Numbered from the stretch's first letter, positions 52,715-62,508 are shown. The stretch is 64,000 nt of DNA from Ornithinimicrobium flavum (GCF_004526345.1 NZ_CP038213.1:1-64000), one strand, 5' to 3'. The notes: generated by a model not told the origin, from the letters alone. Translations and numbers: made by a program.

Positions 52715-54033
52715 GGATCCTGGCGCTGAGCAGCCCGATCTACGCCCACACCGTCAACACCGTCCCCTTCCTCGAGGGCCTCGCCGCGCGCGGGGCCGAG
52801 GTGCACTGGGGCGTCGCCGACGACCTGAGCCACGTCGCGGCGCACGCCCCCGCCCGCCGCTGGGGTACCGGCCCGACCCGCCCCTTCGTCCCCGCGCGGG
52901 GACGCCTGCGGGAGGTCGCCGGCCGCTACGCGTGGCTCCTGGAGGACGCGGGCGCCCGCCTCGCCCCCACCCTGGAGCTGGTCCGGACGCTGCGCCCCGA
53001 CGGGGTGCTCACCGACTCCCTCGGGTATGCCGCGGCCCTGGCCGCCGAGCGCCTCGACGTCCCGTGGGTGACCTTCGGCGACGGGCCGCTGCACTTCCCG
53101 GACGAGCTGACCCCGCCGTTCGGCGCGGGCCTGCCCTACCGGACGCCGCGCCCGTGGGTCTGGCGCAACACCGTCGTCCAGGCCGCCAGCCGCCGGGGGG
53201 TCATGGGCCGGGCGCAGGCACGGTATGCCGCGCTCCGCGCCGAGCTCGGACTCCCGGTCAGCACCCGGCCGGTCCTCGAGGCGGCCCTCTCCCCGCTCCT
53301 GCACCTGCACTGCGGGGCCCCGGAGCTGGAGTACCCCCGGGTCGCGCTGCCCGACCACGTCCACTTCGTCGGTGCGCTGCGGCCGCCCGTGCCAGCGGGG
53401 TGGGTGCGGCCCGCGTGGTGGGGGGAGGTCGTGGGCGAGGACTCGGGCGGTGCGGGGACGACCGCCCCCAGCGCCGGCACGAGCACGCACGGTGCGGGGA
53501 CGACCGCCCCCGGTGGCGGTCTCGTGCTCGCCACGCAGGGCACGCTGCGGGCCGACCCCGCCGAGCTCCTCGCCCCGGTGGTGAGCGTGCTGCGGCAGGC
53601 CGGGCTCCCCGGTGTGGTGACGACCGGTGCGGGGGACCCGGCCGACCTGGGCGGCCCCGGCCTGGTGGGGGGCCGGGTCGCGGTGGAGCGGTTCGTGCCC
53701 TACGAGCCGGTCCTGCGGCACGCGCGGGTGATGGTGACCAACGGGGGCTGGACCGGGTCGCTCCTGGCCCTCGCGCACGGTGTGCCGGTCGTCCAGGTCG
53801 GCCGCACCGAGGAGAAGGCCGACATCGGCCGTAGGGTCGAGTGGGCCGGGGCGGGGCTGCACCTTCCCTCGGCAGGACCGGCGCGCGACCCCCGCCGCCT
53901 GCGGCGGGCCGTGGAGCGCGCCGCCTCGGACCCGGGCCTGCGCGCCGGCGCCGCCCGGATCGCCGCCTCGCTCGCCACCCGCGACCCGGGCCGGGACGGT
54001 GCCGCGCTCGTGGCGGCGGCTGTGAAAGTCTAG
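52711..54033 (+). CDS. MGT-type glycosyltransferase (CrtX-like)
   Basis: A 440-aa glycosyltransferase (ILALSSPIYAHTVNTVPFLE; VTNGGWTGSLLALAHGVPVV, then QVGRTEEKADIGRRVEW). Near nt 53449 and 53491 a GGTGCGGGGACGACCGCCCC unit is repeated with a 42-bp period, giving a GAGTTAP-type insert. With idi/crtE and the lycopene cyclase next to it, glycosylation of a carotenoid is plausible, but this is inference. Confidence 0.85.
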   Translation: MRILALSSPIYAHTVNTVPFLEGLAARGAEVHWGVADDLSHVAAHAPARRWGTGPTRPFVPARGRLREVAGRYAWLLEDAGARLAPTLELVRTLRPDGVLTDSLGYAAALAAERLDVPWVTFGDGPLHFPDELTPPFGAGLPYRTPRPWVWRNTVVQAASRRGVMGRAQARYAALRAELGLPVSTRPVLEAALSPLLHLHCGAPELEYPRVALPDHVHFVGALRPPVPAGWVRPAWWGEVVGEDSGGAGTTAPSAGTSTHGAGTTAPGGGLVLATQGTLRADPAELLAPVVSVLRQAGLPGVVTTGAGDPADLGGPGLVGGRVAVERFVPYEPVLRHARVMVTNGGWTGSLLALAHGVPVVQVGRTEEKADIGRRVEWAGAGLHLPSAGPARDPRRLRRAVERAASDPGLRAGAARIAASLATRDPGRDGAALVAAAVKV

Positions 54034-54212
54034 GAGCAGGCGACCAGGCAGGGTCGTCGCCGCGACCGGGCGACCGGCACGGTCGAGGAGGCCGGCGCGG
54101 CCGGTGCGGAGACGAAGGGCGACATGGACGGACGAGCTCGGGGCGGCACCGCGGACGGCAGCGGGCGATCAGGTCGATGACGGCGCTGACGAGACAGGGA
54201 CGCGGAGGAACG

Positions 54213-54827
54213 ATGACGGTGGACGAGGTCGTCCTCGTGGACGACGACGGGACGCCCCTGGGGACCGCCCCCCGCACCACCGTGCACACGACCGACACCC
54301 CGCTGCACCAGGCGTTCTCCCTCTACCTCTTCGACGACGAGGGACGGGTGCTCATCACCCGGCGGGCGCTGGGCAAGGTCACCTGGGCGGGGGTGTGGAC
54401 GAACGCGTGCTGCGGGCACCCGCGCCCCGGGGAGCCGCTGACCGACGCCGTCCGCCGGCGGCTGGGTGAGGAGCTCGGGGTCGAGGTGCGCGACCTGCAG
54501 GTCGTGCTGCCCAACTTCCGCTACCGCGCCGTCGACGCCAGCGGGATCGTCGAGCACGAGCTGTGCCCCGTGCTGGTCGGTCGGATCGAGGGTGAGCTGC
54601 GGCCCGACCCCGAGGAGGTGTGCGAGCACGCCTGGGTGACCTGGGAGGGTCTGGTCACCTCGATGCGCTCCACCCCGGGCGTCTTCAGCCCCTGGTCGGC
54701 CCTGCAGGTCCCCCGGCTGGAGGCCGCGCCGGTGCTCCTGCCGCCCCCCGCGACCACGCCCGGCACCTCCGGCGACCGGGCCGCCATACCGGCGACCGCG
54801 TCCACCGCGTCCACCTCGCCCGAGGCG
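54213..54827 (+). CDS. idi: Type I isopentenyl-diphosphate isomerase half of an Idi-GGPPS fusion
   Basis: Converts IPP to DMAPP. From ATG 54213 (GGAGGA upstream) the first about 175 residues are a Nudix-fold Idi with WTNACCGHPRPGE (catalytic Cys), IVEHELCPVLVG and EEVCEHAWV. No stop follows. The same frame passes through a Pro/Ala/Thr-rich linker (APVLLPPPATTPGTSGDRAA) straight into GGPP synthase. The end given here is the domain border, not a stop codon. Confidence 0.85.
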
Positions 54828-55888
54828 ACCCTGCAGGCGGTGGACGACCTGCTCACCTCCCAGCTGACCTGGATCCGTCAGGTCTGGGGCTCGATGGCCC
54901 CCGCCGGTCGCCCGGACGTGCTCGGCGACGACCCCGGCGACCTCCCGGAGTGGCTCCAGCGGCTGCTCGTCGGCGGCGGCAAGCGCCTGCGCCCCCAGAT
55001 GTGCCACTGGGGCTTCGTCGCCGGCGGTGGCCGGCTCGGCACCCGTCACCACGAGCACGTCGTCCGCGCCGCGCGGCGGCCCTGGAGACCCTGCACGTCT
55101 TCGCGCTGCTGCACGACGACGTCATGGACCAGTCGGACGAGCGCCGGGGCCGCTCCTCCGCGCACGTCGTCGCCGCCCAGCGGCACCGGGCGACCGGCGC
55201 GCACGGCGACGCCGACCGCTTCGGCGAGAACATCGCGCTCCTGCTCGGCGACCTGGCCCACAGCGAGGCCGACCGCCTCGTGCACACGCTGCCGCCGGAG
55301 ATGCGCGACTACTGGTACGAGCTCAACCTCGAGCTCATCGTCGGGCAGCGCGCCGACCTCACCGGCGCGGCGGGCCGGCGCACCGACCTCGCCCACGCCG
55401 AGTCGGTGGCCGCCCTCAAGTCGGGCTCCTACACGATCGAGCGACCCCTCCAGCTGGGCGCCCTGGCCGCCGCCGCGACCCCCGACCAGCGCGAGACGCT
55501 CGCCCGCTTCGGCTGGCACCTCGGGCGCGCCTTCGCGTGGCGGGACGACGTGCTCGGGGTATGGGGTGACCACGAGCTCACCGGCAAGCCCTCCGGGGAC
55601 GACCTGCGGGAGGGGAAGGCCACGCTCATCTGGGTGCTCGGCGCCGAGCGGCTCACCGGCGCGCCCGCGGCGGCGATGGAGCGCGTGGGCACCCCGGAGG
55701 CCCGCGAGGAGGACGTGCCGCTGCTGCAGGCGGCCCTCGAGGAGGCCGGGGTGCGCCAGGAGGTGGAGGACCGGATCGCGGCCGAGATCGAGGCGGCCGA
55801 GGCGGCCCTCGACGGGTCGACCCTGACGCCGGAGGGCATCGACGGCCTGTGCCGCACCGCCCGCAAGGTGGCCTGGCGCTCGTCGTGA
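54828..55888 (+). pseudogene. crtE: GGPP synthase half of the fusion, frameshifted
   Basis: A trans-prenyltransferase that makes C20 GGPP. From about 54828 (TLQAVDDLLTSQLTWIRQ) it follows Idi in frame. Near 55072 one G seems lost (expected VVRAGAAALE). The protein then continues in another frame: LLHDDVMD (first Asp-rich motif), a GENIALLLGD region, and WRDDVLGVWGD (second Asp-rich motif). All catalytic motifs are intact, so a sequencing error is likely. It ends at 55888. Confidence 0.85.
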
Positions 55889-55908
55889 GCCGCGCGACCG
55901 GCCGGTGC

Positions 55909-57039
55909 TCAGCGGCGCAGCAGGGCAGGTGGCCCGAGCGAGGCGCGCGCCAGCTCGACCCGGGCCCCGGCGGGCATGCTCGCGAACATCCCCCACATCG
56001 CGCCGGCCAGGCCCGCCGGCCCGGCGTCGCGGGAGAGGAAGTCGCGCTGCCGCTCCCGGGGCAGGCGCCCGAAGGCCTCGAAGAGCTCGAGCGTGCCCCG
56101 GGGGTCCAGCCGCAGCAGCGCCCGCAGCCCGACCTCGCGGATCCGCTCGGCGGTGTCCATCGGGTCAACCTCGGCGGGGGGCTCGCCGGCGGCCAGGGCG
56201 CGGGCCACCTCGTCGGCCCGCCGCAGCGAGTGCGCGACGGAGTAACCGGTCACCCGGTGCCCGCCCCGGCCGGCGGTCCCGACCGCCAGCACCCCGTCCG
56301 GCGGCGGGCGGTCGCGCCCGCGCATGGGGATCCGCACGATCTCGCGGTCAAGGGGCCGGTCGATCGCACCCGGGTCGACGCCGCGGGCCAGGAGCCGCCG
56401 ACGCAGGCGCACCCTGAGCTCCTCGACGGGCAGCGCCGGGGCGGCGGCCAGGCAGGTCTCCTCGAGCAGCACCCGACCCTGCCCGACCGGGATCGCGTAG
56501 AGGAAGGTCGGGGTCTGCCGCGGCTCGTCCTCCGCCGACCAGTCGGTGCGCCAGTCCATGAGCAGCGCCTCGGCCCCCTGCAGGGCCGGCAGCGCGTCGT
56601 GCTCCGTCACGACGATCCCGTAGGCCGTCTGCATCGGGGCCGGGTCGTCCGCGGAGAGCCCCTCCGGCCGGGCCCCGCGGGCGTCGACCACCACCCGGGC
56701 CTCCCCCCGCAGGGCCGAGACCTCCGCGTCGTCCAGCCGCCCGGTGCGCACCTCCACCCCTTCGAGCGGCAGCGCCGCCTGGAGCGCGGCGTTGTCGAGC
56801 ACGGCATACCCCCGCCCCAGCGGGTGCACCCCCCGCGCCCGCAGCTCCGGCTCGGCGGCCTGCGCCCGGACGACCGTCCCGGGCAACGGGCCCAGCTCGT
56901 CGACCCAGAGGCCGTACGTCGGGGTCCACACCGCCTCCGGGCGCGGGTCGACGGCGAGCACCGACAGGCCCCGCGCGGCGCAGCGCGAGGCCAGGGCCCG
57001 ACCGGCCGGGCCCAGCCCGACCACCGCCACGTCCACCAT
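55909..57039 (-). CDS. crtY: Lycopene cyclase (CrtY/CrtL type)
   Basis: A 376-aa FAD/NAD-binding flavoprotein. N terminus MVDVAVVGLGPAGRALASRC, then YGIVVTEHDAL, LLMDWRTDW and FLYAIPVGQGRVLLEETCLA, all typical of lycopene beta-cyclase. ATG 57039 follows AGGAGG. It forms beta rings on lycopene. Opposite strand to idi-crtE; crtB and crtI are not in the window. Confidence 0.87.
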   Translation of the reverse strand: MVDVAVVGLGPAGRALASRCAARGLSVLAVDPRPEAVWTPTYGLWVDELGPLPGTVVRAQAAEPELRARGVHPLGRGYAVLDNAALQAALPLEGVEVRTGRLDDAEVSALRGEARVVVDARGARPEGLSADDPAPMQTAYGIVVTEHDALPALQGAEALLMDWRTDWSAEDEPRQTPTFLYAIPVGQGRVLLEETCLAAAPALPVEELRVRLRRRLLARGVDPGAIDRPLDREIVRIPMRGRDRPPPDGVLAVGTAGRGGHRVTGYSVAHSLRRADEVARALAAGEPPAEVDPMDTAERIREVGLRALLRLDPRGTLELFEAFGRLPRERQRDFLSRDAGPAGLAGAMWGMFASMPAGARVELARASLGPPALLRR

Positions 57040-57080
57040 GGGCACCTCCTGGCCCGACCCTACGTCCCGGAAGGAGCAGC

Positions 57081-57506
57081 ATGAACCACGGACTCCGGAC
57101 GCGGCTCCCCGCCCTGCCGCACCCCCACCTCATCTGGCTGCGCAGCGCCGCCACCGTCCTGCTGAGCTGCCTCATCGCCCAGGCCGGCTGGGCCTCGGCG
57201 TTCCTCGGCGGGGAGGGACGCTACCTCGACCACCACCGGGTCGGGGCCTGGGTGACGCTGGTCGTCGCCGTGCTCTCCGCGATCGTGTATGTCGTGCTCC
57301 GCCGCTCCGCGGGCCCGGTCAACGTCGGTCTGGCACTCGCCGTCGCCGTGGCGGTGACCGTGCAGGCCACCCTCGGCGAGCTCGGCGGCCACCGGGCGCT
57401 GCACATCTTCCTCGGGGTGCTCCTCACCATGCTCGGCACCGCGCTCACGTCGTGGACCTACCGGCACCGGATGCCGGAGGAGGGTGGAGCTCCCGTCTCG
57501 GCCTGA
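57081..57506 (+). CDS. Four-TM membrane protein
   Basis: A 141-aa protein with four hydrophobic segments (IWLRSAATVLLSCLIAQAGW; WVTLVVAVLSAIVYVVL; VGLALAVAVAVTVQATL; LHIFLGVLLTMLGTALTSW). It resembles small uncharacterised membrane proteins of the DUF6220 kind, at modest confidence. No enzymatic motif. Lies 32 bp ahead of the SufR-like regulator. Confidence 0.7.
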   Translation: MNHGLRTRLPALPHPHLIWLRSAATVLLSCLIAQAGWASAFLGGEGRYLDHHRVGAWVTLVVAVLSAIVYVVLRRSAGPVNVGLALAVAVAVTVQATLGELGGHRALHIFLGVLLTMLGTALTSWTYRHRMPEEGGAPVSA

Positions 57507-57526
57507 ACGTCCGGGTTTTCCCGACG

Positions 57527-57541
57527 TATGCTGGACAAATG
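57527..57541 (+). promoter_or_regulatory. Leaderless -10 of the SufR-like regulator
   Basis: TATGCT (57527-57532) lies 6 nt before ATG 57539 and no Shine-Dalgarno is present, so transcription probably begins at or near the start codon. Confidence 0.45.
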
Positions 57542-58198
57542 TCGGCCAGCGAACCCTCCCGTCCTGCTCGTGGCCGGGCGGGTGAGCGCCGGGCGAGCAT
57601 CCTGGGGGCGCTGCGGGCGACCCGGCACGGGCTGGGTATCAAGGACCTGGCCGGGCTCACCGGGCTCCACGACAACACGGTCCGCTTCCACCTGGACCAG
57701 CTGCTCGCCGACGGGCTGGTCCACAAGCAGCCGGGGGTGCCCGACCGCCCAGGGCGTCCGCCGCTGACCTACGTGGCGCGGCGTGAGCCGGACGAGGCAC
57801 GGGACAACTACGCACTGATCGCCCGGGTGCTGGGGACCGCACTGGCCGGGTCGACGCAGGACGCGGCCGAGGTGGCGCGGGAGGCGGGTCGTGCGTGGGG
57901 ACGAGCGGCCGGCTCCGCCAGCGCGGAGGACTGGGAGGGTGCCCTCGACCGTCTGGTTGCGCTGCAGACGTCGGAGGGGTTCTCCCCCGAGCTGCTGGGC
58001 GGGGAGGACGCGACGGTCCTGCGGGTCCACCACTGCCCCTTCCTGGCCCTGTCCCGCGAGGACCGGACACTGCCCTGCTCGGTCCACCTGGGGTTGATCG
58101 AGGGGGTGCTCGGGAGCGCCGGGGTCGTGCAGCGGCTGGAGCCCTTCGTCACGCCGACGCTGTGCGTCGCGCACCTCGCCCCGGGTCACGACGCCTGA
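57539..58198 (+). CDS. SufR-like HTH regulator with Cys-rich C terminus
   Basis: A 219-aa protein. The N-terminal winged helix (ILGALRATRHGLGIKDLAGL; DNTVRFHLDQLLADGLV) is followed by a C-terminal domain with CPFLAL, LPCSVHLGLI and LCVAH, a Cys pattern that can hold a Fe-S cluster as in SufR. It lies next to a ferredoxin gene. Probable redox or iron sensor; the ligand set is inferred. Confidence 0.75.
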   Translation: MSASEPSRPARGRAGERRASILGALRATRHGLGIKDLAGLTGLHDNTVRFHLDQLLADGLVHKQPGVPDRPGRPPLTYVARREPDEARDNYALIARVLGTALAGSTQDAAEVAREAGRAWGRAAGSASAEDWEGALDRLVALQTSEGFSPELLGGEDATVLRVHHCPFLALSREDRTLPCSVHLGLIEGVLGSAGVVQRLEPFVTPTLCVAHLAPGHDA

Positions 58199-58240
58199 GC
58201 GGACGGGTTACGACGCCCGAGCCGCTGGCGACGGCACCGT

Positions 58241-58588
58241 TCAGCCTCGCTCCTGAGGCGGGGCCCCGGCCACGAGCGGCGTGTCGACGCCGAGAGGCCC
58301 CGCCCCGGCGGCCCCGCCCGGTGACCCCAGGGGCTCGTCCCGCCCGGGCAGCGTCTCGAGGAAGAAGTCCGCGTTGTCCTTCAGGTAGGGCGTGAACTCC
58401 GCCGGGAGGTCGTCCTCGTAGTAGATCGCCTCCACCGGGCAGACCGGCTCGCAGGCGCCGCAGTCCACGCACTCGTCGGGGTGGATGTAGAGCGCGCGCT
58501 CCCCCTCGTAGATGCAGTCGACCGGGCACTCCTCGACGCAGGCGCGGTCGACGACGTCGATGCAGGGCTGGGCGATGACGTAGGTCAT
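58241..58588 (-). CDS. fdxA: 7Fe ferredoxin FdxA
   Basis: A 115-aa [3Fe-4S][4Fe-4S] ferredoxin (MTYVIAQPCIDVVDRACVEE, CPVDCIYEGERALYIHPDEC, CGACEPVCPVEAIYYE), the mycobacterial FdxA type. It is an electron donor, for example to P450s, and a P450 is encoded at 62505-63809. ATG 58588 has GAGGAGA upstream. Divergent from the DsbA-like gene. Confidence 0.93.
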   Translation of the reverse strand: MTYVIAQPCIDVVDRACVEECPVDCIYEGERALYIHPDECVDCGACEPVCPVEAIYYEDDLPAEFTPYLKDNADFFLETLPGRDEPLGSPGGAAGAGPLGVDTPLVAGAPPQERG

Positions 58589-58628
58589 GACGGTCTCCTC
58601 GGGTCGGGGTCTATCTTTTTTACGAATC

Positions 58629-58637
58629 CTACTGTAG
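58629..58637. promoter_or_regulatory. CTAC-T-GTAG palindrome in the fdxA/DsbA-like promoter
   Basis: A 9-bp perfect dyad in a short AT-rich divergent promoter. A candidate site for the SufR-like regulator, which is speculation. Confidence 0.35.
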
Positions 58638-58647
58638 AAACTAGATC

Positions 58648-59478
58648 ATGACCATGACCCAGACCTGGCTCCCGCACCTGTTCCACCGGCGGCACAACAC
58701 GATGCCGCGGGTCCCGATGCCGCCGCTGCGGCCACCGGGCGACCCTGGCCTCCCCGGGCTCCTCGGCCCCAATGCCGCAGCGCACGGGCACCTCGGGTCC
58801 TTCGACCCGGCCCCGGCCTTCCAGGTCGTCGCCGGCGCGGACGCCTGCGTGATGCTGGCCGACCTCACCTCCCCGTGGGCCTATCTGGCGCACCTGCGTC
58901 TCGAGGGCGGCGAGGACGACGAGCAGGACCCGACCGTCGGCCCCGTGTGGTGGGCGGTCGAGGCCGCGACGACCCTGCCCCGGAGCGGACTGCGGACCGG
59001 TGGCCCCGACCGCGAGCGGCTGCGCGAGGAGCTGGCGGCGGTGCGCGACCTGGCGCTCGACGGCGAGGACATCCCCGACGACGTCCCCGCCGTGCTGCCG
59101 CACCCGCGTCCGGTGGCGGCGGCCTACGCCGAGGCGGTCACCCTCGGCCGCGGCCCCCAGGTGCTGGACCTGCTCCTGCGGGCGTACTGGCAGGACGGCC
59201 TGGACGTGGGCGATCCGGAGGTGCTGCGCCGGCTCCTGCCGCGAGTCCTCGTCGACGACCTCGCGCCCTGCACCGGCGACCCCCGCCGCGAGTGGGGGTA
59301 TGTCGTGTCCCCCGCCCGTGAGCCCCTCTCCGACGCGGCCTACCACCTCCTGGGCCGGTGGCAGCGGCGCTGGGTCGACCTCGGCCGTCCCGGTCCCCTC
59401 GTCCTCGTCGACGGTTCCCGCACCCGCACCGGTGCGGACGTCCTGGGCGGGTCGGTGGAGCAGCGCTTCGCCGACTGA
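58648..59478 (+). CDS. DsbA-fold protein lacking the CxxC
   Basis: A 276-aa protein with a thioredoxin/DsbA-like start (CVMLADLTSPWAYLAHLRL) in which TSPWAY stands where CPxC or SPW(C/S)Y would be. This resembles 2-hydroxychromene-2-carboxylate-isomerase-like members. The preceding Pro-rich region is disordered. It ends with WVDLGRPGPLVLVDGSRTRT. Enzyme role unknown. Confidence 0.65.
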   Translation: MTMTQTWLPHLFHRRHNTMPRVPMPPLRPPGDPGLPGLLGPNAAAHGHLGSFDPAPAFQVVAGADACVMLADLTSPWAYLAHLRLEGGEDDEQDPTVGPVWWAVEAATTLPRSGLRTGGPDRERLREELAAVRDLALDGEDIPDDVPAVLPHPRPVAAAYAEAVTLGRGPQVLDLLLRAYWQDGLDVGDPEVLRRLLPRVLVDDLAPCTGDPRREWGYVVSPAREPLSDAAYHLLGRWQRRWVDLGRPGPLVLVDGSRTRTGADVLGGSVEQRFAD

Positions 59479-59498
59479 CCGGCGTCAGCGGCCCGGCG

Positions 59499-60913
59499 TC
59501 AGCGGTCCGGCACTGCCCACACCGTGAGCACGACGTCCTCCTCGACGAGGTGGCTGCGGCGCTCCAGGCCGTGGGCAGCCAGGCGGTCCCCGACGATCGC
59601 GTGCACCTGGTCACCCGTGAGCGGCCAGCCGACGATCTCGTGCCGCCAGTGGCAGGCCAGCACGGTGGCCGTCTCCGTCTCGGCGACCAGCGCCCCCACC
59701 CGGTCGGCGAGCTCGGCCAGCCGGCGGGGCGACAGGAAGTAGCCCACCTCCGAGAGCACCGCGAGCTCCACCGGCCCGTCCCCGAGCTCCTCCTCGAGCC
59801 GCGCCCAGTCCTCCGGCAGCGAGGCGTGCGCCGTGCGCAACCCCTCCGCCCCCGCGACCCGTTCCAGGGCCGCCACGGACCCGTCCACCGCCACGACGGC
59901 GTCGCACCGTCCGAGCAGGTCCTCGGCGAGCGCGCCGACCGAGCAGCCGACCTCGAGGCCGACGGCATACCTCTCGTGCGGCAGGACGGCGAGGGTGAGG
60001 GCGCGCTTGCGGCGCTCGTACCAGCTCGTCCGCACGTCCCACGGATCCTCCTCGCGGGCGTGCAGCTCGTCGAACGGGTCGCCGTCCCCCGGCTCGGCGA
60101 CCAGCACCGTCTCCCACGGCCGGGCGAAGTGGGCGAGCATGTCTGGCCGCAGCAGGACCTCGTCCCCGGGCCGGTCGGAGAGCGGCTCGACCTGCGACCG
60201 GTGGCCCACGACCGCCCGCGCCTTGCGCTCCCGCGCCTCCGGGGTGAGGTCGATCCGGCGCGCGCGGGCCCACGGCAGGGCGTCCGGGCCGTCCCAATGC
60301 CAGAGCCAGACCGGGTACTCCATCAGCCCGGCGTCCGTCCGCCACGCCGCCGCGGCGGCCGCGCGGGCGGCGGCCTCGTGGTCGGGGTGTCCGTCGGCGC
60401 GGTAGGGCGCCAGGAGCACGCTCTCCCCCGGCCGCACGAGCCGCACCAGCGCGGCCGTGAGGTCGTCCTGCTCTGCCGCCAGACCTCCGTCGGTCAGCCC
60501 GAGCAGGTGCAGCCGGGCGTGCGGGGCGAGACCGGCGACGACCTCACGGGCCTCGGCGCGACGGACGCGGGCCAGGTCGGCGGGCGTGTGCGTCGTCGAG
60601 TGGGGTGGGAGGCCTGGCCGTCGGTGGCGACCACCACGTCGAGAGCCACGTCCGCGGGCAGCCCGGCGAGCAGCCCGCCCAGGCCCAGGGTCTCGTCGTC
60701 GGGGTGCGCGGCAACCACGACCAGGTGGGTGGTCCCGGACAGGTCGAGGGGTATGACGTCGCGCCACCGCGGGTCCTCGGCCCACCTCGTCTCGTCGGTC
60801 GGGGGGTCGCCCGAGGGGGTCAGCCCGGAGGCGCCGGGGGCGTCCCGGACCGGCTCGCCCCCGGCGGTCTCCGACCGGGGGTCGCCGGGGGTCTGCGCGC
60901 GCCGTCCGCTCAC
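59499..60913 (-). pseudogene. Bifunctional PIG-L deacetylase / SAM methyltransferase, frameshifted
   Basis: The N-terminal PIG-L domain has VVVAAHPDDETLG and, after the shift, HPDHEAAARAA; it should be a Zn-dependent N-acetyl hydrolase. The C-terminal half is a class I methyltransferase with AVGLEVGCSVGALAEDLL. One C seems missing near 60603 (SHP joined to HSTTHTP). GTG 60913 overlaps the acyl-CoA dehydrogenase stop by 4 nt. The two-domain fusion is known in actinobacterial clusters; the substrate is not. Confidence 0.82.
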
Positions 60914-62010
60914 GCCCAGGCCACCGGCATACCGTCGGCCACCGCCCGGCCCACGAGCGCGGCGTCCCGCTCGGCCTTGTGCTGGCGCAGGTAGAGCTGC
61001 AGGTCGGCGACCCGGGCGGCGTGCTCCTCCTCGCCGGCCAGCGGGCCGGGGCCGAGCGCGTGGAGGGCGGCGGTGAGCACCGTCTCGCAGGCGTCGTGGA
61101 CCACCGATCGGACGCGGACGCAGCGGGGCCAGGCGTGCTCCCCCTGCACCAGACCGGCGTCCACGGCGGCGGCCGCGTCGGTGAGCACGGCGCCGGCGGC
61201 CGTCAGGGCGAGGTCCGCCCGCCCCAGCAGCGACAGACCGATCTGGTCCGGCTCCCGCCCGGTGGTCGCCTGCCGCATCCGCCGGGCCAGGCCGACGGCC
61301 CCGCCGAGCCAGCAGGCGGCGACGCCCAGGCCGCCCCAGGCGAAGCCGGGACGGGTGAGGTACCAGCCCGGCTCGCCCACCGGCACCCCCGGCACGTCGG
61401 TCAGGTCGAGGCTGGTGGAGCGGACCCGGGGCAGACCTCGGGCGACCCAGGGCTCCTCGACCCGCGCGACGCCCGGCGCGGACAGGTCGACCGCGACCAG
61501 GACGCGGCGCCCGGCGTCGACCCAGGCGGTCACGAGCGCGGAGTCGACGTGCTCGGCGAGCGAGCACCAGGGCTTGCGGCCGGAGAGCAGGAGGGTGCGG
61601 TCGCCGGGTCGCGCCTGGTCCTCGGCTCGCTCGTCGTTCCCGGCTGGTGCCTCGTCGGCGGGGCGCGCGTCCAGCCGGGCCCCCGGACCCTCGGCCGCGT
61701 AGACGCCCCAGGTCCCGGTGGGCGGGGGGACGGCATACCCGTCGTCGGCGGCCTGGGCGAGGATCGCGACGGCGTCCAGGTGCGGCTCCAGGGCGCGGGC
61801 GACGGTGAGGTCGACCGCGGCCAGCTCGGCCAGCCCCCGCCACAGCTCGGCGGTGCGGCCGGTGCCGGGGAGCGGGAGGACCTCGGCCGCGCGGTCCGCG
61901 AGGGCCAGCGCGGCCACGGGATCCCCGGCGGCGGCGCGGGCGGACTCGAGCAGGGCGGGCAGACCGCGGTCGTCGGGAGCCTGCGGGGACCAGGGGTCGA
62001 GACCGATCAC
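60910..62010 (-). CDS. Acyl-CoA dehydrogenase-like protein
   Basis: A 366-aa protein. The acyl-CoA dehydrogenase fold is seen in LARRMRQATTGREPDQIGLS, WGGLGVAACWLGGAVG and QLYLRQHKAERDAALVGRAV. No clear catalytic Glu is identified. GTG 62010 overlaps the SRPBCC stop by 4 nt. It is often found beside PIG-L/methyltransferase fusions in actinobacteria; the joint role is not established. Confidence 0.78.
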   Translation of the reverse strand: MIGLDPWSPQAPDDRGLPALLESARAAAGDPVAALALADRAAEVLPLPGTGRTAELWRGLAELAAVDLTVARALEPHLDAVAILAQAADDGYAVPPPTGTWGVYAAEGPGARLDARPADEAPAGNDERAEDQARPGDRTLLLSGRKPWCSLAEHVDSALVTAWVDAGRRVLVAVDLSAPGVARVEEPWVARGLPRVRSTSLDLTDVPGVPVGEPGWYLTRPGFAWGGLGVAACWLGGAVGLARRMRQATTGREPDQIGLSLLGRADLALTAAGAVLTDAAAAVDAGLVQGEHAWPRCVRVRSVVHDACETVLTAALHALGPGPLAGEEEHAARVADLQLYLRQHKAERDAALVGRAVADGMPVAWA

Positions 62011-62508
62011 GGGCCTATCGTGCCGTCCGCACGGGCGCGACGCTCGGCCTCCCGCGCCATGCTCGACAGCATCGCGCTCATCACGGCGGTGTGGCCCGGC
62101 AGCTCGACCCACCACATCACGCGCCCGGGCCACCCGCGGGGCCGGAACTCCAGCCGCTGGACCAGCCGTGACCCGGCCGGCAGCGGCAGCACCTCGTGGG
62201 TGAGGGGGCCGTGCCGGGCATCCGGTGCTCGGAGACGAGCGTCAGGCTGCGGCCGGGGTCGACGGCCTCGACCCGCCACCCGTCGACCGGGTCACCGGCG
62301 CGCAGCGCGCGGTCCGGTCGCCCCGGTTGCCCGGGCCGCCGAGGGCCCGGTCGAGCACGCCACGCAGCCGCCAGGCGGCGTCGACGGCATACCAGCCGGG
62401 CTCGCCGCCCAGGTCGGCGACGCAGGTCCACGCGACCTCGGCCGGGGCCTCGACGGTGCGCGCCCGCCGCTCGCGGAAGGCGCCGTCGGGGCCGGGAAGG
62501 ACCCTCAT
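62007..62508 (-). pseudogene. SRPBCC protein, frameshifted
   Basis: Starts MRVLPGPDGAFRERRARTV, then WTCVADLGGEPGWYAVDAAW. The middle (DGWRVEAVDPGRSLTLVSEH) and end (HGPLTHEVLPLPAGSRLV; MWWVELPGHTAVMSAMLSSM) lie in two other frames. One base is lost near 62218 (CCCGGCAC for CCCGGGCAC) and another in 62311-62335. It overlaps both operon neighbours by 4 nt. The motif set fits an SDR-associated SRPBCC domain. Confidence 0.75.
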
